From Aristolochia californica (lineage: Eukaryota > Streptophyta > Magnoliopsida > Piperales > Aristolochiaceae), in the NCBI GenBank assembly GCA_029961685.1, contig JARWKL010000010.1:12297931-12361930 (forward strand): DNA of 64,000 nucleotides, in the 5' to 3' direction. The notes beneath the pieces are model-generated. The model was not told the DNA's origin and ran no database searches. It saw only the letters and a list, made by a program, of their open reading frames with translations. Made by a program: the position numbers and the translations under genes. This document shows, one piece after another, positions 46,117 to 59,294 of this stretch. Position 1 is the stretch's first letter. Each line of letters starts with the position of its first letter.

Positions 46117-48838
46117 GATCCAAAAATTTCGAGTGGAAAAAATCAAATTCTCAAGTGGATTGATATTTTCCTGGGCCAAACAACCCACTTTTTGCCTATC
46201 CTCAAAAATCACATATACTTTTTGGAACTATCTCTCTCAGCTTTAGTGTATTTCCATTTTGGATGTTCAAATTTTTTTTAAGATCCAAACTTGAGTTTTC
46301 ACTCTTCCATTTTTCTCGTAAACAAAAAAGATATAATGTATAACAAAATAAAAATTTTAGAGTTCTTGTATGCAAAAACAATTTCAAAATTATTTCGGGC
46401 ACTAAAAATGAACTCCAAGGTTTTGTTATCCATGTTCTGGAAATTCCACTGGTACAACCCCTAATAATAAACCGGGTGGAATTTTTTAGGAAAGGGACAT
46501 GTAAATGATCCTAACAAGCTTTAAGTGTGGTGGATATGCATGCCAGAAACATGTTGAGGATGCAAGTGGACCTAATGATCCAAAAATTTCAAAGATTAGA
46601 AAAAATCAAATTCTCAAGTGGTTGGATATTTACCAGGGCCAAACAACCCACTTTTTGCCTATCCTTAAAAATCACATATACTTTTTGGAACTATCTCTCT
46701 CAGCATTTTTGCATTTCCATTCTGGATGTTCAATTTTTTTTTCAGACCCAAACATGAGTTTTCATTCTCCCATTTTTCTCGTAAACCAAAACAAAATAAG
46801 GCATACCAAAATTAAAATTTTAGAGTTTATGGATGCAAAAAAAAATTCAAAATTATTTCAGGCACTAAAAATGAACTTCGAGGTTTTCTTATCCATGTTC
46901 TGTAAATTCCTCTAGTACAACCCCTAATAATAAAGCTCGGTGGAATTTTATAGGAAAGGGACTTGTAACTCATCCTAACATGCTTTAAGTGTGGTGGATA
47001 TGCATGCCAGAAACATGTTGAGGATGAGAGTGGACCTAGTGATACAAAAATTTCATGGACTAGAAAATATCAAATTCTCAAGTGATTGGATATTTACCAG
47101 GGCCAAACAACCCACTTTTTGCCTATCCTTAAAAATCACAGACACTTTTTGGAACTATCTCTCTTATCATTTGTGCATTTCCGTTTTGGATGTTCAAATT
47201 TGTTTTCAGATCAAAACTTGTGTTTTCACTCTTCCATTTTTCTCGTAAACAAAAAAGATATAATGCATAACAAAATGAAAATTTTAGAGTTCATGTATGC
47301 AAAAAAAAAATTCAAAATTATTTCAGGCACTAAAAATGAACTTCAAGGTTTTGTTATCCATGTTTTTGAAATTCCATTGGTACAGCCCCTAATAATAAGC
47401 CTGGTGGAATTTTAAAGGAAAGGGAAACGTGCTTTAAGTGTGGTGGATATGCATGCCAGAAACAATTTGAAGATGCAAGTGGGCCTAATAATCCAAAAAT
47501 TTCATGGAGTAGAAAAAATCAAATTCTCAAGTGGTTGGATATTTACCTGGGCCAAACAACCCACTTTTTGCCTATCCTTAAAAATCACAGATACTTTTTG
47601 GAACTATCTCTCTCATCATATGTGCATTTCCATTTTGGATGTTCAAATTTGTTTTCAGATCCAAACTTGTGTTTTCACTCTTCCATTTTTCTCATAAACA
47701 AAAAAGATATAATGCATAACAAAATGAAGATTTTAAACGTCATGGATGCAAAAAAAAAAATTCAAAATTATTTCTGGCACTAAAAATGAACTTCAAGGTT
47801 TTGTTATCCATGTTCTTGAAATTCCACTACTACAACCCTAATAATAAGCCTGGAAGAATTTTATAGGAAAGGGACTTGTAACTGATCCTAACATGCTTTC
47901 AGTGTGGTGGAAATGCATGCCAGAAACATGTTGAGGATGCAAGTTGACCTAATGATCCAAAATTTTCAAGGAGTAGAAAAAATCAAATTCTCAAGTGGTT
48001 AGATATTTACCAGGGCCAAACAACCCACTTTTTGCCTATCCTTAAAATCACATATACTTTTTGGAACTATCTCTCTCAGCATTTGTGCATTTCCATTTTG
48101 AATGTTAAATTTGTTGTTAGATCCAAACTTGAGTTTTCACTCTTTCATTTTTCTTGTAAACAAAAAATGAAATAAGGCATAACGAAATGAAAATTTTAGA
48201 GCTCATGTATGTAAAAAAAAATTTCAAAATTATTTCAAGCACTAAAAATGAACACCAAGATTTTGTTATCCATGTTCTTGAAATTCTACTAGTACAACCC
48301 TAATAATAAGCCTGGAAGAATTTTATAGGAAAGGGACTTGTAACTGATCCTAACATGCTTTGAGTGTGGTGGATATGCATGCCAGAAACTTGTTGAGGAA
48401 GCAAGTTGACCTAATGATCCAAAATTTTCAAGGAGTAGAAAAAATCAAATTCTCAAGTGGTTGGATGTTTACTAAGGCCAAACAACCCACTTTTTGCCTA
48501 TCCTTAAAAATCACAGATACTTTTTGGAACATTCTCTCTCAGCATTTGTGCATTACCATTTTGGATGTTAAATTTTTTTTCAGATCCAAACTTGAGTTTT
48601 CACTCTTCCATTTTTCTCGTAAACAAAAATGAAATAAGGCATAACAAAATGAAAATTTTAGAGCTCATGTATGCAAAAAAAAAAATTTTGAAATTATTTC
48701 AGGCACTAAAAATGAACTGCATGGTTTTGTAATCCATGTTTTGGAAATTCCACTTGTACAACCCCTAATAATAACGCTTGGTGGAATTTTATAGGAATGG
48801 GACTTGTAATTGATCCTAACTTGCTTTAAGTGTGGTGA
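46117..48838 (+). repeat. Satellite family B, between the identical blocks
   Basis: Starts: 46470, 46934, 47398, 47847, 48309 and 48774. The monomer at 47398 is 449 bp because AAAGGGAA passes directly to ACGTGCTTTAAG near 47425, losing about 15 bp. Those at 47847 and 48309 are near twins (CTGGAAGAATTTT, CAAGTTGACC, CCAAAATTTTCAAGG), a local single-monomer duplication. Confidence 0.9.
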
Positions 48839-49811
48839 ATATGCATGCCAGAAACATGTTGAGCATGGGAGTCGACCTAATGATCCAAAAATTTCAAGAA
48901 GTAGAAAAATAAACTTCTCAAGTGGTTGGATATTTACCAGGGCAAAAAAACCCACTTTTTGCCTATCCTCAAAAATCACAGATACTTTTTGGAACTATCT
49001 CTCTCAGCATTTGTGCATTTCCATTTTGGATGCTCAAATTTGTTTTCAGATCCAAACTTGAGTTTTCACTCTTTCTTTTTTCTTGTAAACAAAAAAGATT
49101 TAATGCATAACAAAATGAAAATTTTAGAGTTCATGTATGCAAAAAAAAAATTTCAAAATTATTTCAGGCACAAAAAATGAACTCCAAGGTTTTGTTATCC
49201 ATGTTCTGGAAATTCCACTAGTACATCGCCTAATAATAAGCCTGGTGGAATTTTACAAGAAAGGGACTTGTAACTGATCCTAACATGCTTTAAGTGTGGT
49301 GGATATGCGTGCCAGAAACATGTTGAGGATGCAAGTGGACCTAATGATCCAAAGATTTGAAGGAGTAGAAAAAATCAAATTCTCAAGTGGTTGGATATTT
49401 ACCGGGTCCAAACATCCCACTTTTTGCCTATCCTTAAAAATCACAGATACTTTTTTGGAACTATCTCTCTCAGCATTTGTGCATTTCCATTTTGGATGTT
49501 AAATTTGATTTCAGATCCAAACTTGAGTTTTCACTCTTTCATTTTTCTCGTAAACAATAAAGAAATAAGGCATAACAAAATGAAAATTTTAGAGTTCATG
49601 TATGCAAAAAAAACAAATTCAAAATTATTTCAGGCACTATAAATGAACTCCAAGGTTTTGTTATCCATGTTCTTGAAATTCCACTAGTATAGCCCCTAAT
49701 AATAAGCCTGGTGGAATTTTAAAGGAAAAGGACTTGTAACTGATCCTAACATGCTTTAAGTGTGGTGGATATGCATGCCAGAAAAATGTTGAGGATGAGA
49801 GTGGACCTAAT
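48839..49811 (+). repeat. 973-bp block, copy 2 of an identical duplication
   Basis: Matches 45144-46116 exactly by eye at an offset of 3695 bp, eight monomers (landmarks 49239 and 49705 against 45544 and 46010). Even variable features agree: the 10-A run at 49141, the ACAATAAAG variant near 49551 and the AAACAAATTC variant near 49610. Confidence 0.85.
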
Positions 49812-52027
49812 AATCCAAAAATTTCAAGGATTAGAAAAAATCAAATTCTCAAGTGGTTGGATATTTACCAGGGCCAAACAACCCAGTTTTTACCTATCCT
49901 AAAAAATCACAGATACTTTTAGGAACTATCTCTCTCAGCATTTGTGGATTTCCATTTTGGATGTTAAATTTGTTTTCAGATTCAAACTTGAGTTTTCACA
50001 CTTCCATTTTTCTCGTAAACAAAAAAGAAATAACGCATAACCAAATGAAAATTTTAGAGTTCATGTATGCAAAAAAAGAAAATTTCAAAATTATTACAGG
50101 CACTGAAAATGAACTCCAACGTTTTGTTATCCATGTTCTTTAAATTCCACTACTACAGCCCCTAATAATAAGCCCGGTAGAATTTTATAAGAAAGGGACT
50201 TGTAACTGATCCTAACATGCTTTAAGTGTGGTGGATGTGCATGCCAGAAACATGGTGAGGATGCAAGTGGACCTAATGATCCAAATATTTCATGGATTAG
50301 AAAATATCAACTTCCCAAGTGGTTGGATATTTACCAGGGCCAAACAAACCACTTTTTGCCTATCCTTAAAAATCACATATACTTTTTGGAACTATCTCTC
50401 TCAGCATTTGTGCATTTCCATTTTTGATGTTCAAATTTGTTTTCAGACCCAAACTTGAGTTTTCACTCTCCCAGTTTTCTCGTAAACAAAAAAGAAATAA
50501 GGCATAACAAAATGAAAATTTTAGAGTTCATGTATGCAAAAAAAAAATTTCAAATTTATTTCAGGCACTAAAAAGGAACACCAAAGTTTTATTTTCCATG
50601 TTCTAGAAATTCCACTGGTACAGCCCCTAATAATAAACCGGGTGCAATTTTATAAGAAAGGGACTTGTAACTGATCTTAACATGCATTAAGTGTGGTGGA
50701 TATGCATGCCAGAAACATGTTGAGGATGCAAGTGCACTGAATGATCCAAAAATTTCAAGGAGTATAAAAAATCAAATTCTCAAGTGGTTGGATATTTACT
50801 AGGGCCAAACAACCCACTTTTTGCCTATGCTTAAAAATCACATATACTTTTTGGAACTATCTCTCTCAGCTTTTGTGTATGTCCATTTTGGATGTTGAAA
50901 TTTTTTTTAAGATCCAAACTTGAGTTTTCACTCTTCCATTTTTCTCATAAACAAAATAGATATAATGCATAACAAAATGAAAATTTTAGAGTTCTTGTAT
51001 ACAAAAACAAATTTCAAAATTATTTCGGGGACTAAAAATGAACTCCCAGGTTTTGTTTTCCATGTTCTGGAAATTCCACTTGTACAGCCCTTAATAATAA
51101 ACCGGGTGGATTTTTTTAGGAAAGGGACTTGTAACTGATCCTAACATGCTTTAAGTGTGGTGCATATGCATGCTAGAAACATTTTGAGGATGCAAGTGGA
51201 CATACTAAGCCAAAAATTTTGAGTAGAAAAAATCAAAGTCTCAAGTGGTTGGATATTTACCAGGGCCAAACAACCCACTTTTGGCCGATCTTGAAAAATC
51301 ACATATACTTTTTGGAACAATCTCTCTCGGCATTTGTGCATTACCATTTTGGATATTAAAATTTGTTTTCAGATCTGAACTTGAGTTTTCACACACCCAT
51401 TTTTCTCATAAACAAAAAAGAAATAAGGCAGAACAAAATGAACATTTTAGAGTTCATGTATGCAAAAAAAAAATTTCAAAATTATTTCAGGCACTAAAAA
51501 GGAACTCCAAGGTTTTGTTATCCATGTTCAGGAAATTCCACTAGTACAACCCCTAATAATAAGCCTGGTGGAATTTTAAAGGAAAGGGACTTGTAACTGA
51601 TCCTAACATGCTTTAAGTGTGGTGGATATGCTTGCCAGAAACATGTTGAGGACGCAAGTGGACCTAATGATCCAAAAATTTCAAGGAGTAGAAAAAATCA
51701 AATTCTAGAGTGATGGGATATTTACCAGGACCAAACAACCCATTTTTTGCCTATCCTTAAAAATCATAGGTACTTTTTGGAACTATCTCTCTCAGCATTT
51801 GTGCATTTCCATTTTGGATGTTCAAATTTGTTTTCAGATCCAAACTTCAGTTTTCACTCTTCCATTTTTCTCGTAAAACAAAAACGAAATAAGGAATAAC
51901 AAAACGAATATTTTAGAGTTCATGTATGCAAAAAAAAAAGTTCAAAATTATTTCAGACACTATAAATGAACTCAATCGTTTTGTTATCCATGTTTTGGAA
52001 ATTCCACTAGTGCAGCCCCTAATAATA

Positions 52028-52476
52028 AGCCTGGTGGAATTTTATAGGAAAGGGACTTGTAACTGGTGTGGTGGATATGCATGCCAGAAACATGTTGAGG
52101 ATGATAATGGACCTAATGATCCAAAAATTTCAAGGAGTAGAAGAAATCAAATTCTGAAGTGGTTGGATATTTACCAGGGCCAAACAACCCTCTTTGGTCC
52201 TATCCTTAAAAATCTCATATACTTTTTGGAACTATCTCTCTCAACATTTGTACACTTCCATTTTGGATGTTCAAATTGGTTTTCAGATCCGAACTTGAGT
52301 TTTCACACTTCCATTTTTCTCGGAAACAAAAAAGAAATAAGGCATAACAAAATGAAAATTTCAGAGTTCATGTATGCAAAAAAATAATTTCAAAATTATT
52401 TCAGGCACTAAAAATGAACTCCAAGGTTTTCTTATCCATGTTCTGGAAATTCCACCTGTACAGCCCCTAATAATAA
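52028..52476 (+). repeat. B monomer with 17-bp deletion (449 bp)
   Basis: At about 52064 CTTGTAACTG passes directly to GTGTGGTGG. The ATCCTAACATGCTTTAA stretch, present in nearly all other B monomers, is missing. The identical deletion is found at about 55435. Confidence 0.8.
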
Positions 52477-55233
52477 AGCTTGGTGTAATTTTATAGGAAA
52501 GGGACTTGTTACTGATCCTAACATGCTTTAAGTGTGGTGGATATGCATGCCAGAAACATGTTGAGGATGAGAGTGGACCTAATAATGATCCAAAAATTCT
52601 CAAGTGGTTGGATATTTACTAGGTCCAAAGAACCCCTTTTTGCCTATCCTTAAAAATCATAGATACTTTTTGGAACTATCTCTCTTAGCATTTGTGCATT
52701 TCCATTTTGGATGTTCAAATTTGTTTTTAAATCCAAACATGAGTTTTCACTCTTCCATTTTTCTTGTAAACCAAAAAGATATAATGCATAAAAAAATGAA
52801 AATTTTAGAGTTCATGTATGAAAAAAAAAATTTCAAAATTATTTCAGGAACTTAAAATGAACTCCAAGGTTTTGTTATCCATGTTCTGGAAATTCCACTT
52901 GTACAGCCCCTAATAATAAGCCTGGTGGAATTTTATAGGAAAGGGACTTGTAACTGATCCTAACATGCTTTAAGTGTGGTGGATATGCATGCCAAAAACA
53001 TGTTGAGGATGGAAGTAGTCATAATGATCCAAAAATTTTAAGGAGTGGAAAAAATCAAATTCTCAAGTGGTTGGCTATTTACCAGGGCCAAACAACCCAG
53101 TTTTTGCCTATCCTTAAAAATCACAGATACTTTTTGGAACAATCTCTCTCAACATTTATGCATTACCATTTAGGATGTTCAAATTTGTTTTCAGAGCCAA
53201 ACTTGAGTTTTCACTCTCCCATTTTTCTCGTCAACAAAAAAGATATAGGGCATTTCATAATTAAAATTATTTAGTTCATGTATGAAAAAAAAATTTCAAA
53301 ATTATTTCAGGCACTAATAATGAACTCCAAGGTTTTGTTATCCATGTTGTGGAAATTCCACTAGTACAGCCCCTAATAATAAGCTGGGTGGAATTTTATA
53401 GGAAAGGCACTTGTAACTGATCCTACCATGCTTTAAGTCTGGTGGATATGCATGCCAGAAACATGTTGAGGATACAAGTGGTCTTAATGATCCAAAAATT
53501 TCGAGTAGAAAAAATCAAATTCTCAAGTGGTTGGATATTTACCAGGGCCAAACAACCCACTTTTTGCCTATCCTTAAAACTCACAGATACTTTTTGGAAC
53601 TATCTCTCTCAACATTTGTGCATTTCCATTTTGGATGTTCAAATTTTTTTTAAGATCCAAACTTGAGTTTTCACTCTTCAATTTTTCTCGTCAACAAAAA
53701 AGAGATAATGCATAAAAAATGAAAATTTTAGAGTTCTTGTATGCAAAAAAAAATTTCAAAATTATTTCGGGCACTAAAAATGAACTCCAAGGTTTTGTTA
53801 TCCATGTTTTTGAAATTTCACTAGTACAACCCCTAATAATAAGCATGGTGGAATTTTATAGGAAAGGGACTTGTAACTGATCCAAACATGCTTTAAGTGT
53901 GTTGGATATGCATGCCAGAAACATGTTGAGGATGCAAGTGGACCTAATGATCCAAAAATTTGGAGTAGAAAAAATCAAATTCTCAAGTGGTTGGATATTT
54001 ACCAGGGCCAAACAACCCACTTTTGGCCTATCCTTCAGAATCACATATACTTTTTGGAACAATCTCTCTCAGCATTTGTGCATTACCATTTTAGATGGTC
54101 AATTTTGTTTTTAGATCTCAACTTGAGTTTTCACCCTGCCTTTTTTCTCGTAAACAAAAAAGATATAAGGCATAAGAAAATGAAAATTTTAGAGTTCATC
54201 TATGCAAAATAAAAATTTCAAAATTATTTCAGGCACTAAAAAAGAACTCCCAACATTTTGTTATTCGTGTTCTGGAAAATCCACTAGTGCAACCGCTAAT
54301 AATTAAGCTTGGTGGAATTTTATAGGAAAGGGACTTGTAACTGATCCTAACATGCTTTAAGTGTCGTGGATATACATGCCAAAAACATGTTGAGGATGCA
54401 AGTGGACCTAATGATTCAAAAATTTCAAGGAGTAAAAACAATTAAATTCTCAAGTGGTTGGATATTTACCCGGGCCAAACAACCCACTTTTGGCCTATCC
54501 TTAAAAATCATAGATACTTTTTGGAACAATCTCTCTCAGCATTTGTGCATTACCATTTTGGAGGTTCAAATTTGTTTTCAGAGCCAAACTTGAGTTTGCA
54601 CTCTCCCTTTTTTCTCGTAAACAAAAAAGATATAAGGCATAAGAAAAAGAAAATTTTAGAGTTCATCTATGCAAAAAAAAAATTTCAAAATTATTTCAGG
54701 CACTAAAAAAGAACTCCCAACATTTTGTTATTCGTGTTCTGGAAAATCCACTAGTACAACCTCTAATAATTAAGCTTGGTGGAATTTTATAGGAAAGGGA
54801 CTTGTAAATGATCCTAACATGCTTTAAGTGTCGTGGATATACATGCCAAAAACATGTTGACGATGCATGTGGACCTAATGATCAAACAACTTCAAGGAGT
54901 AGAAAAAATCAAATTCTCAAGTGGTTGGATATTTACCAGGGCCAAATAACCCAGTTTTTGCCTATCCTTAAAAATCATAGATACTTTTTGGAACTATCTC
55001 TCTCAGCATTTGTGCATTTCTATTTTGGATGTTAAATTTGTTTTCAAATCCAAACTTGAGTTTTCACTCTTCCATTTTTCTCGTAAATAAAAAAGAAATA
55101 AGGCAAAACAAAATGAAAATTTTAGAGTTCATGTATGCAAAAAAAAAATTTCAAAATTATTTCAGGCACTAAAAATTAACTCCAAGTTTTTCTTATCTTC
55201 AGGAAATTCCACTAGTACAGCCCCTAATAATAA

Positions 55234-55399
55234 AGCTTGGTCGAATTTTATAGGAAAGGGACTTGTAAGTGATCCTAACATGCTTTTAGTGCGGTGGATA
55301 TGCATGCCAGAAACATGTTGAGGATGAGAGTGGACCTAATGATCCAAAAATTTCTTATCCATGTTCTGAAAATTCCACTAGTACAGCCCATAATAATAA
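55234..55399 (+). repeat. Truncated B monomer (166 bp)
   Basis: Only the first part (TCGAATTTTATAGG to CCAAAAATTTC) and the last part (TTATCCATGTTCTG to the next landmark) remain, joined near 55353. About 300 bp are absent. The remaining left part carries GTAAGTGATCC and TTTTAGTGCGG, private variants shared with monomers at 55855 and 58644. Confidence 0.85.
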
Positions 55400-58175
55400 A
55401 GCTTGGAGGAATATTATAGGAAAGGGACTTGTAACTGGTGTGGTGGATATGCATGCCAGAAACATGTTGAGGATGAGAGTGGACCTAATGATCCAAAAAT
55501 TTCAAGGAGTAGAAAAAATCAAATTCTCAAGTGGTTGGGTATTTTACCAGGGCCAAACAACACAATTTTTGCCTATCCTTAAAAATCACAGATTCATTTT
55601 TGAACTAACTCTCTCAGCATTTGTGCATTTCCATTTTGGATGTTCAAATTTGTTTTCAGATCCAAACTTGAGTTTTCACCCTTCCATTTTTCTCGCAAAC
55701 AAAAAAGAAATAAGTCATACCAAAATGAAAATTTTAGAGTTCACGTATGCAAAAAACAAAAAAAAATTCTAAATTATTTCAGGCACTAAAAATGATCTCC
55801 AAGTTTTTCTTATCCATGTTCAGGAAATTCCACTAGTACAACCCCTAATAAAAAAGCTTGGTGGAATTTTATAGGAAAGGGACTTGTAAGTGATCCTAAC
55901 ATGCTTTTAGTGCGGTGGATATGCATGCCAGAAACATGTTGAGGATGAGAGTGGACCTAATCATCCAAAAATTTCAAGGTGTAGAAAAAATCAAATTCTC
56001 AAATGGTTGGATATTTACCAGGGCCAAACATTCCAATTTTAGCCTATCCTTAAAAATCACAGATTCTTTTTGGAACTATCTCTCTCAGTATTTGTGCATT
56101 TTCATTTTGGATGTTCAAATTTGTTTTCAGATCCAAACTTGAGTTTTAACTCTTCCAATTTTCTCATAAACGAAAAAGATATAATGCATAACAAAAGGAA
56201 AATTTTAGAGTTCATGTATGCAAAAAAAAATTTCAAAATTATTTCAGGTACTAGAAATGAACTCCATGGTTTTTTTATCCATGTTTTGGAAATTCCACTA
56301 GTACAGCCCCTAATAATAAGCCTGGTGCAATTTTATAGGAAAGGGACTTGTAACTAATCCTAACATGCTTTAGGTGTGGTGGATATGCATGCCAGAAACA
56401 TGTTGAGTATGCAAGTGGACTTAATGATCCAAAAAATTTCTAGGAGTAGAAAAAATCAAATTCTCAAGTGGTTGGATATTACCAGGGCCAAAAAACCCAC
56501 TTTTTTCCTATCCTTAAAAATCACCGATACTTTTTGGAACTATCTATTTTAGCATTTGTGCATTTCCATTTTGGATGTTCAAATTTTTTTTAAGATCCAA
56601 ATTTGAGTTTGCACTCTTCCATTTTTCTCGTAAGCAAAAAAGATATAATGCATAACAAAATGAAAATTTTTGAGTTCTTGTATGCAAAAAAAAATTTCAA
56701 AATTATTTCGGGCACTAAAAATGAACTCCAAGGATTTGTTATCCATGTTCTACAAATTTCACTAGTACAACCCCTAATAATAAGCCTGGTGGAATTTTAT
56801 AGGAAACGGACTTGTAACAGATCCCAACAAGCTTTAAGTGTGGTGGATATGCATGCCAGAAACAAGTTGAGGATGCAAGTGGACCTAATGATCCAAAAAT
56901 TACAAGGAGTTGAAAAAATCAAATTCTCAAGTGGTTCGACATTTACCAGGGCCGAACAACCCACTTTTTGTACATCCTTAAAAATCACAGATACTTTTTG
57001 GAACTATCTCTCTCAGCATTTGTGCATTTCCATTTTGGATGTTCAAATTTGTTTTCAGATCCAAACTTGAGTTTTCACTCTTCCATTTTTCTCGTCAACA
57101 AAAAAGATATAATGCATAACAAAATGAAAATTTTAGAGTTCATGTATGCAAAAAAAATATTTCAAAATTATTTCAGGCACTAAAAATGAACTCCAAGTTT
57201 TTTTATCCATGTTCTGGAAATTCCACTAGTAAAGCCTCCTAATTATAAGCCTGGTGGAATTTTATAGGAAAGGGAATTGTAACTGATCCTAACATGCTTT
57301 AAGTGTGGTGGATATGCATGCCAGAAACATGTTGAGGAAGCAAGTGGACCTAATGATCCAAATATTTCAAAGAGTAGAAAAAATCAAATTCTCAAGTGCT
57401 TGGATACTTACCAGGGCCAAACAACCCACTTTTTGCCTATCCTTAAAAATCACAGATACTTTTTGGAACCATCTCTCTCAGCATTTTGGCTTTTCCACTT
57501 TGGATGTTCAAATTTTTTTTAAGATCCAAACTTGTGTTTTCACTCTTCCATTTTTCTCGTAAACAAAAAAGATATATTACATAACAAAATGAAAATTTCA
57601 GAGTTCTTGTATGCAAAAAAATATTTCAAAATTATTTCGGGCACTAAAAATGAACTCCAAGGTTTTATTATCCATGTTCTGGAAATTTCACTAGTACAAC
57701 CCCTATTAATAAGCCTGATGGAATTTTATAGGTAAGGGACTTGTAACTGATCCTAACATCCTTTAAGTGTGGTGGATATGCATGCCAGAAACATGTTGAG
57801 GATGCAAGTGGACCTAATGATCCAAAAATTTCAAGGAGTAGAAAAAATCAAATTCTCAAGTGGTTGGATATTTTCCAGGGCTAAATAACCCACTTTTTGC
57901 CTATCCTTAAAAATCACATATACTTTTGGGAACTATCTCTCTCAGCATTTGTGCATTTCCATTTTTTATGTTAAATTTGTTTTCAGATCCAAACTTGAGT
58001 TTTCATTCTTCCATTTTTCTCGTAAACAAAAAAGAAATAAGGCATAACATAATGAAAATTTTAGAGTTCAAGTATGCAAAAAAAAATTTCAAAATTATTT
58101 CTGGCACTAAAAATGAACTCCAAGGTTTTGTTATTCGTGTTATGGAAATTCCACTAGTATAGCCCCTAACAATAA
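55400..58175 (+). repeat. Family B six-monomer higher-order unit, copy 1
   Basis: Starts: 55400, 55855, 56319, 56783, 57248 and 57712. The monomers at 55400 and 55855, and the first part of that at 56319, match those at 58176, 58644 and 59108 in order. Shared private variants include CAGATTC with GAACTAACTCTC, GTAAGTGATCCTAAC with GTGCGG, CCTAATCATCC, CATTCCAATTTTAGCC and GGTGCAATTTTATAGG. The offset for the 55855/58644 pair is 2789 bp. The monomer at 55400 also carries the 17-bp deletion described at 52028. Confidence 0.75.
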
Positions 58176-59294
58176 AGCTTGGTGGAATTTTATAGGAAAG
58201 GGACTTGTAACAGATCCTAACATTCTTTAAGTGTGGTGGATATGCATGCCAGAAACATGTTGAGGATGATAGTGGACCTAATGACCGAAAAATTTCAAGC
58301 AGTAGAAAAAATCAAATTCTCAAGTGGTTTTATATTTACTAGGACCAAACAACCCAATTTTTGCCTCTCCTTAAAAATCACAGATTCGTTTTGGAACTAA
58401 CTCTCTCAGCATTTGTGCATTTGCATTTTGGATGTTCAAATTTGTTTTCAGATCCAAACTTGAGTTTTCACCCTTCCATTTTTCTCGCAAACAAAATAGA
58501 AATAAGGCATACCAAAATGAAAATTTTAGAGTTCATGTACGCAAAAAACAAAATTTTCAAAATTATTTCAGGTACTAAAAATGAACTCCAAGTTTTTCTT
58601 ATCCATGTTTAGGAAATTCCACTAGCACAGCCCCTAATAATAAAGCTTGGTGGAATTTTATAGGAAAGGGACTTGTAAGTGATCCTAACATGCTTTTAGT
58701 GCGGTGGATATGCATGCCAAAAACATGTTGAGGATGAGAGTGGACCTAATCATCCAAAAATTTCAAGGAGTAGAAAAAATCAAATTCTCAAAAGGTTGGA
58801 TATTTACCAGGGCCAAACATTCCAATTTTAGCCTATCCTGAAAAATCACAGATTCTTTTTGGAACTATCTCTCTTAGTATTTGTGCATTTTCATTTCGGA
58901 TGTTCAAATTCGTTTTCAGATCCAAACTTGAGTTTTCACTCTTCCAATTTTCTCATAAACAAAAAAGATATAATGCATAACAAAAGGAAAATTTTAGAGT
59001 TCATGTATGCAAAAAAAAATTTCAAAATTATTTCAGGCACTAGAAATGAACTCCATGGTTTTTTTATCCATGTTCTGGAAATTCCACTAGTACAGCCCCT
59101 AATAATAAGCCTGGTGCAATTTTATAGGAAAGGGACTTGTAACTAATCCTAACATGCTTTAAGTGTGGTGGATATGCATGCCAGAAACATGTTGAGGATG
59201 CAAGTGGACTTAATGGTCAAAAAAATTTCAAGGAGTAGAAAAAATCAAATTCTCAAGTTGTTGGATATTACCACTATTACAGCCCCTAATAATA
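58176..59294 (+). repeat. Family B higher-order unit, copy 2 (cut short)
   Basis: Monomers at 58176, 58644 and 59108 repeat those of 55400-56450. The third is cut to 187 bp: near 59272 GTTGGATATTA is joined to CCACTATTACAGCCCC, the end of another monomer, removing about 277 bp. Confidence 0.75.

Larger units (their letters stand above)
49812..55399 (+). repeat. Satellite family B, middle block
   Basis: Starts: 50171, 50636, 51100, 51562, 52028, 52477, 52919, 53382, 53842, 54306, 54773 and 55234. Monomers at 54306 and 54773 are near duplicates: both carry TCGTGGATATACATGCC, and both are preceded by AAGAACTCCCAACATTTTG and GTTATTCGTG. The monomer at 52477 (442 bp) lacks the segment between GATCCAAAAA and TTCTCAAGTGG near 52590. 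No genes. Confidence 0.92.
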
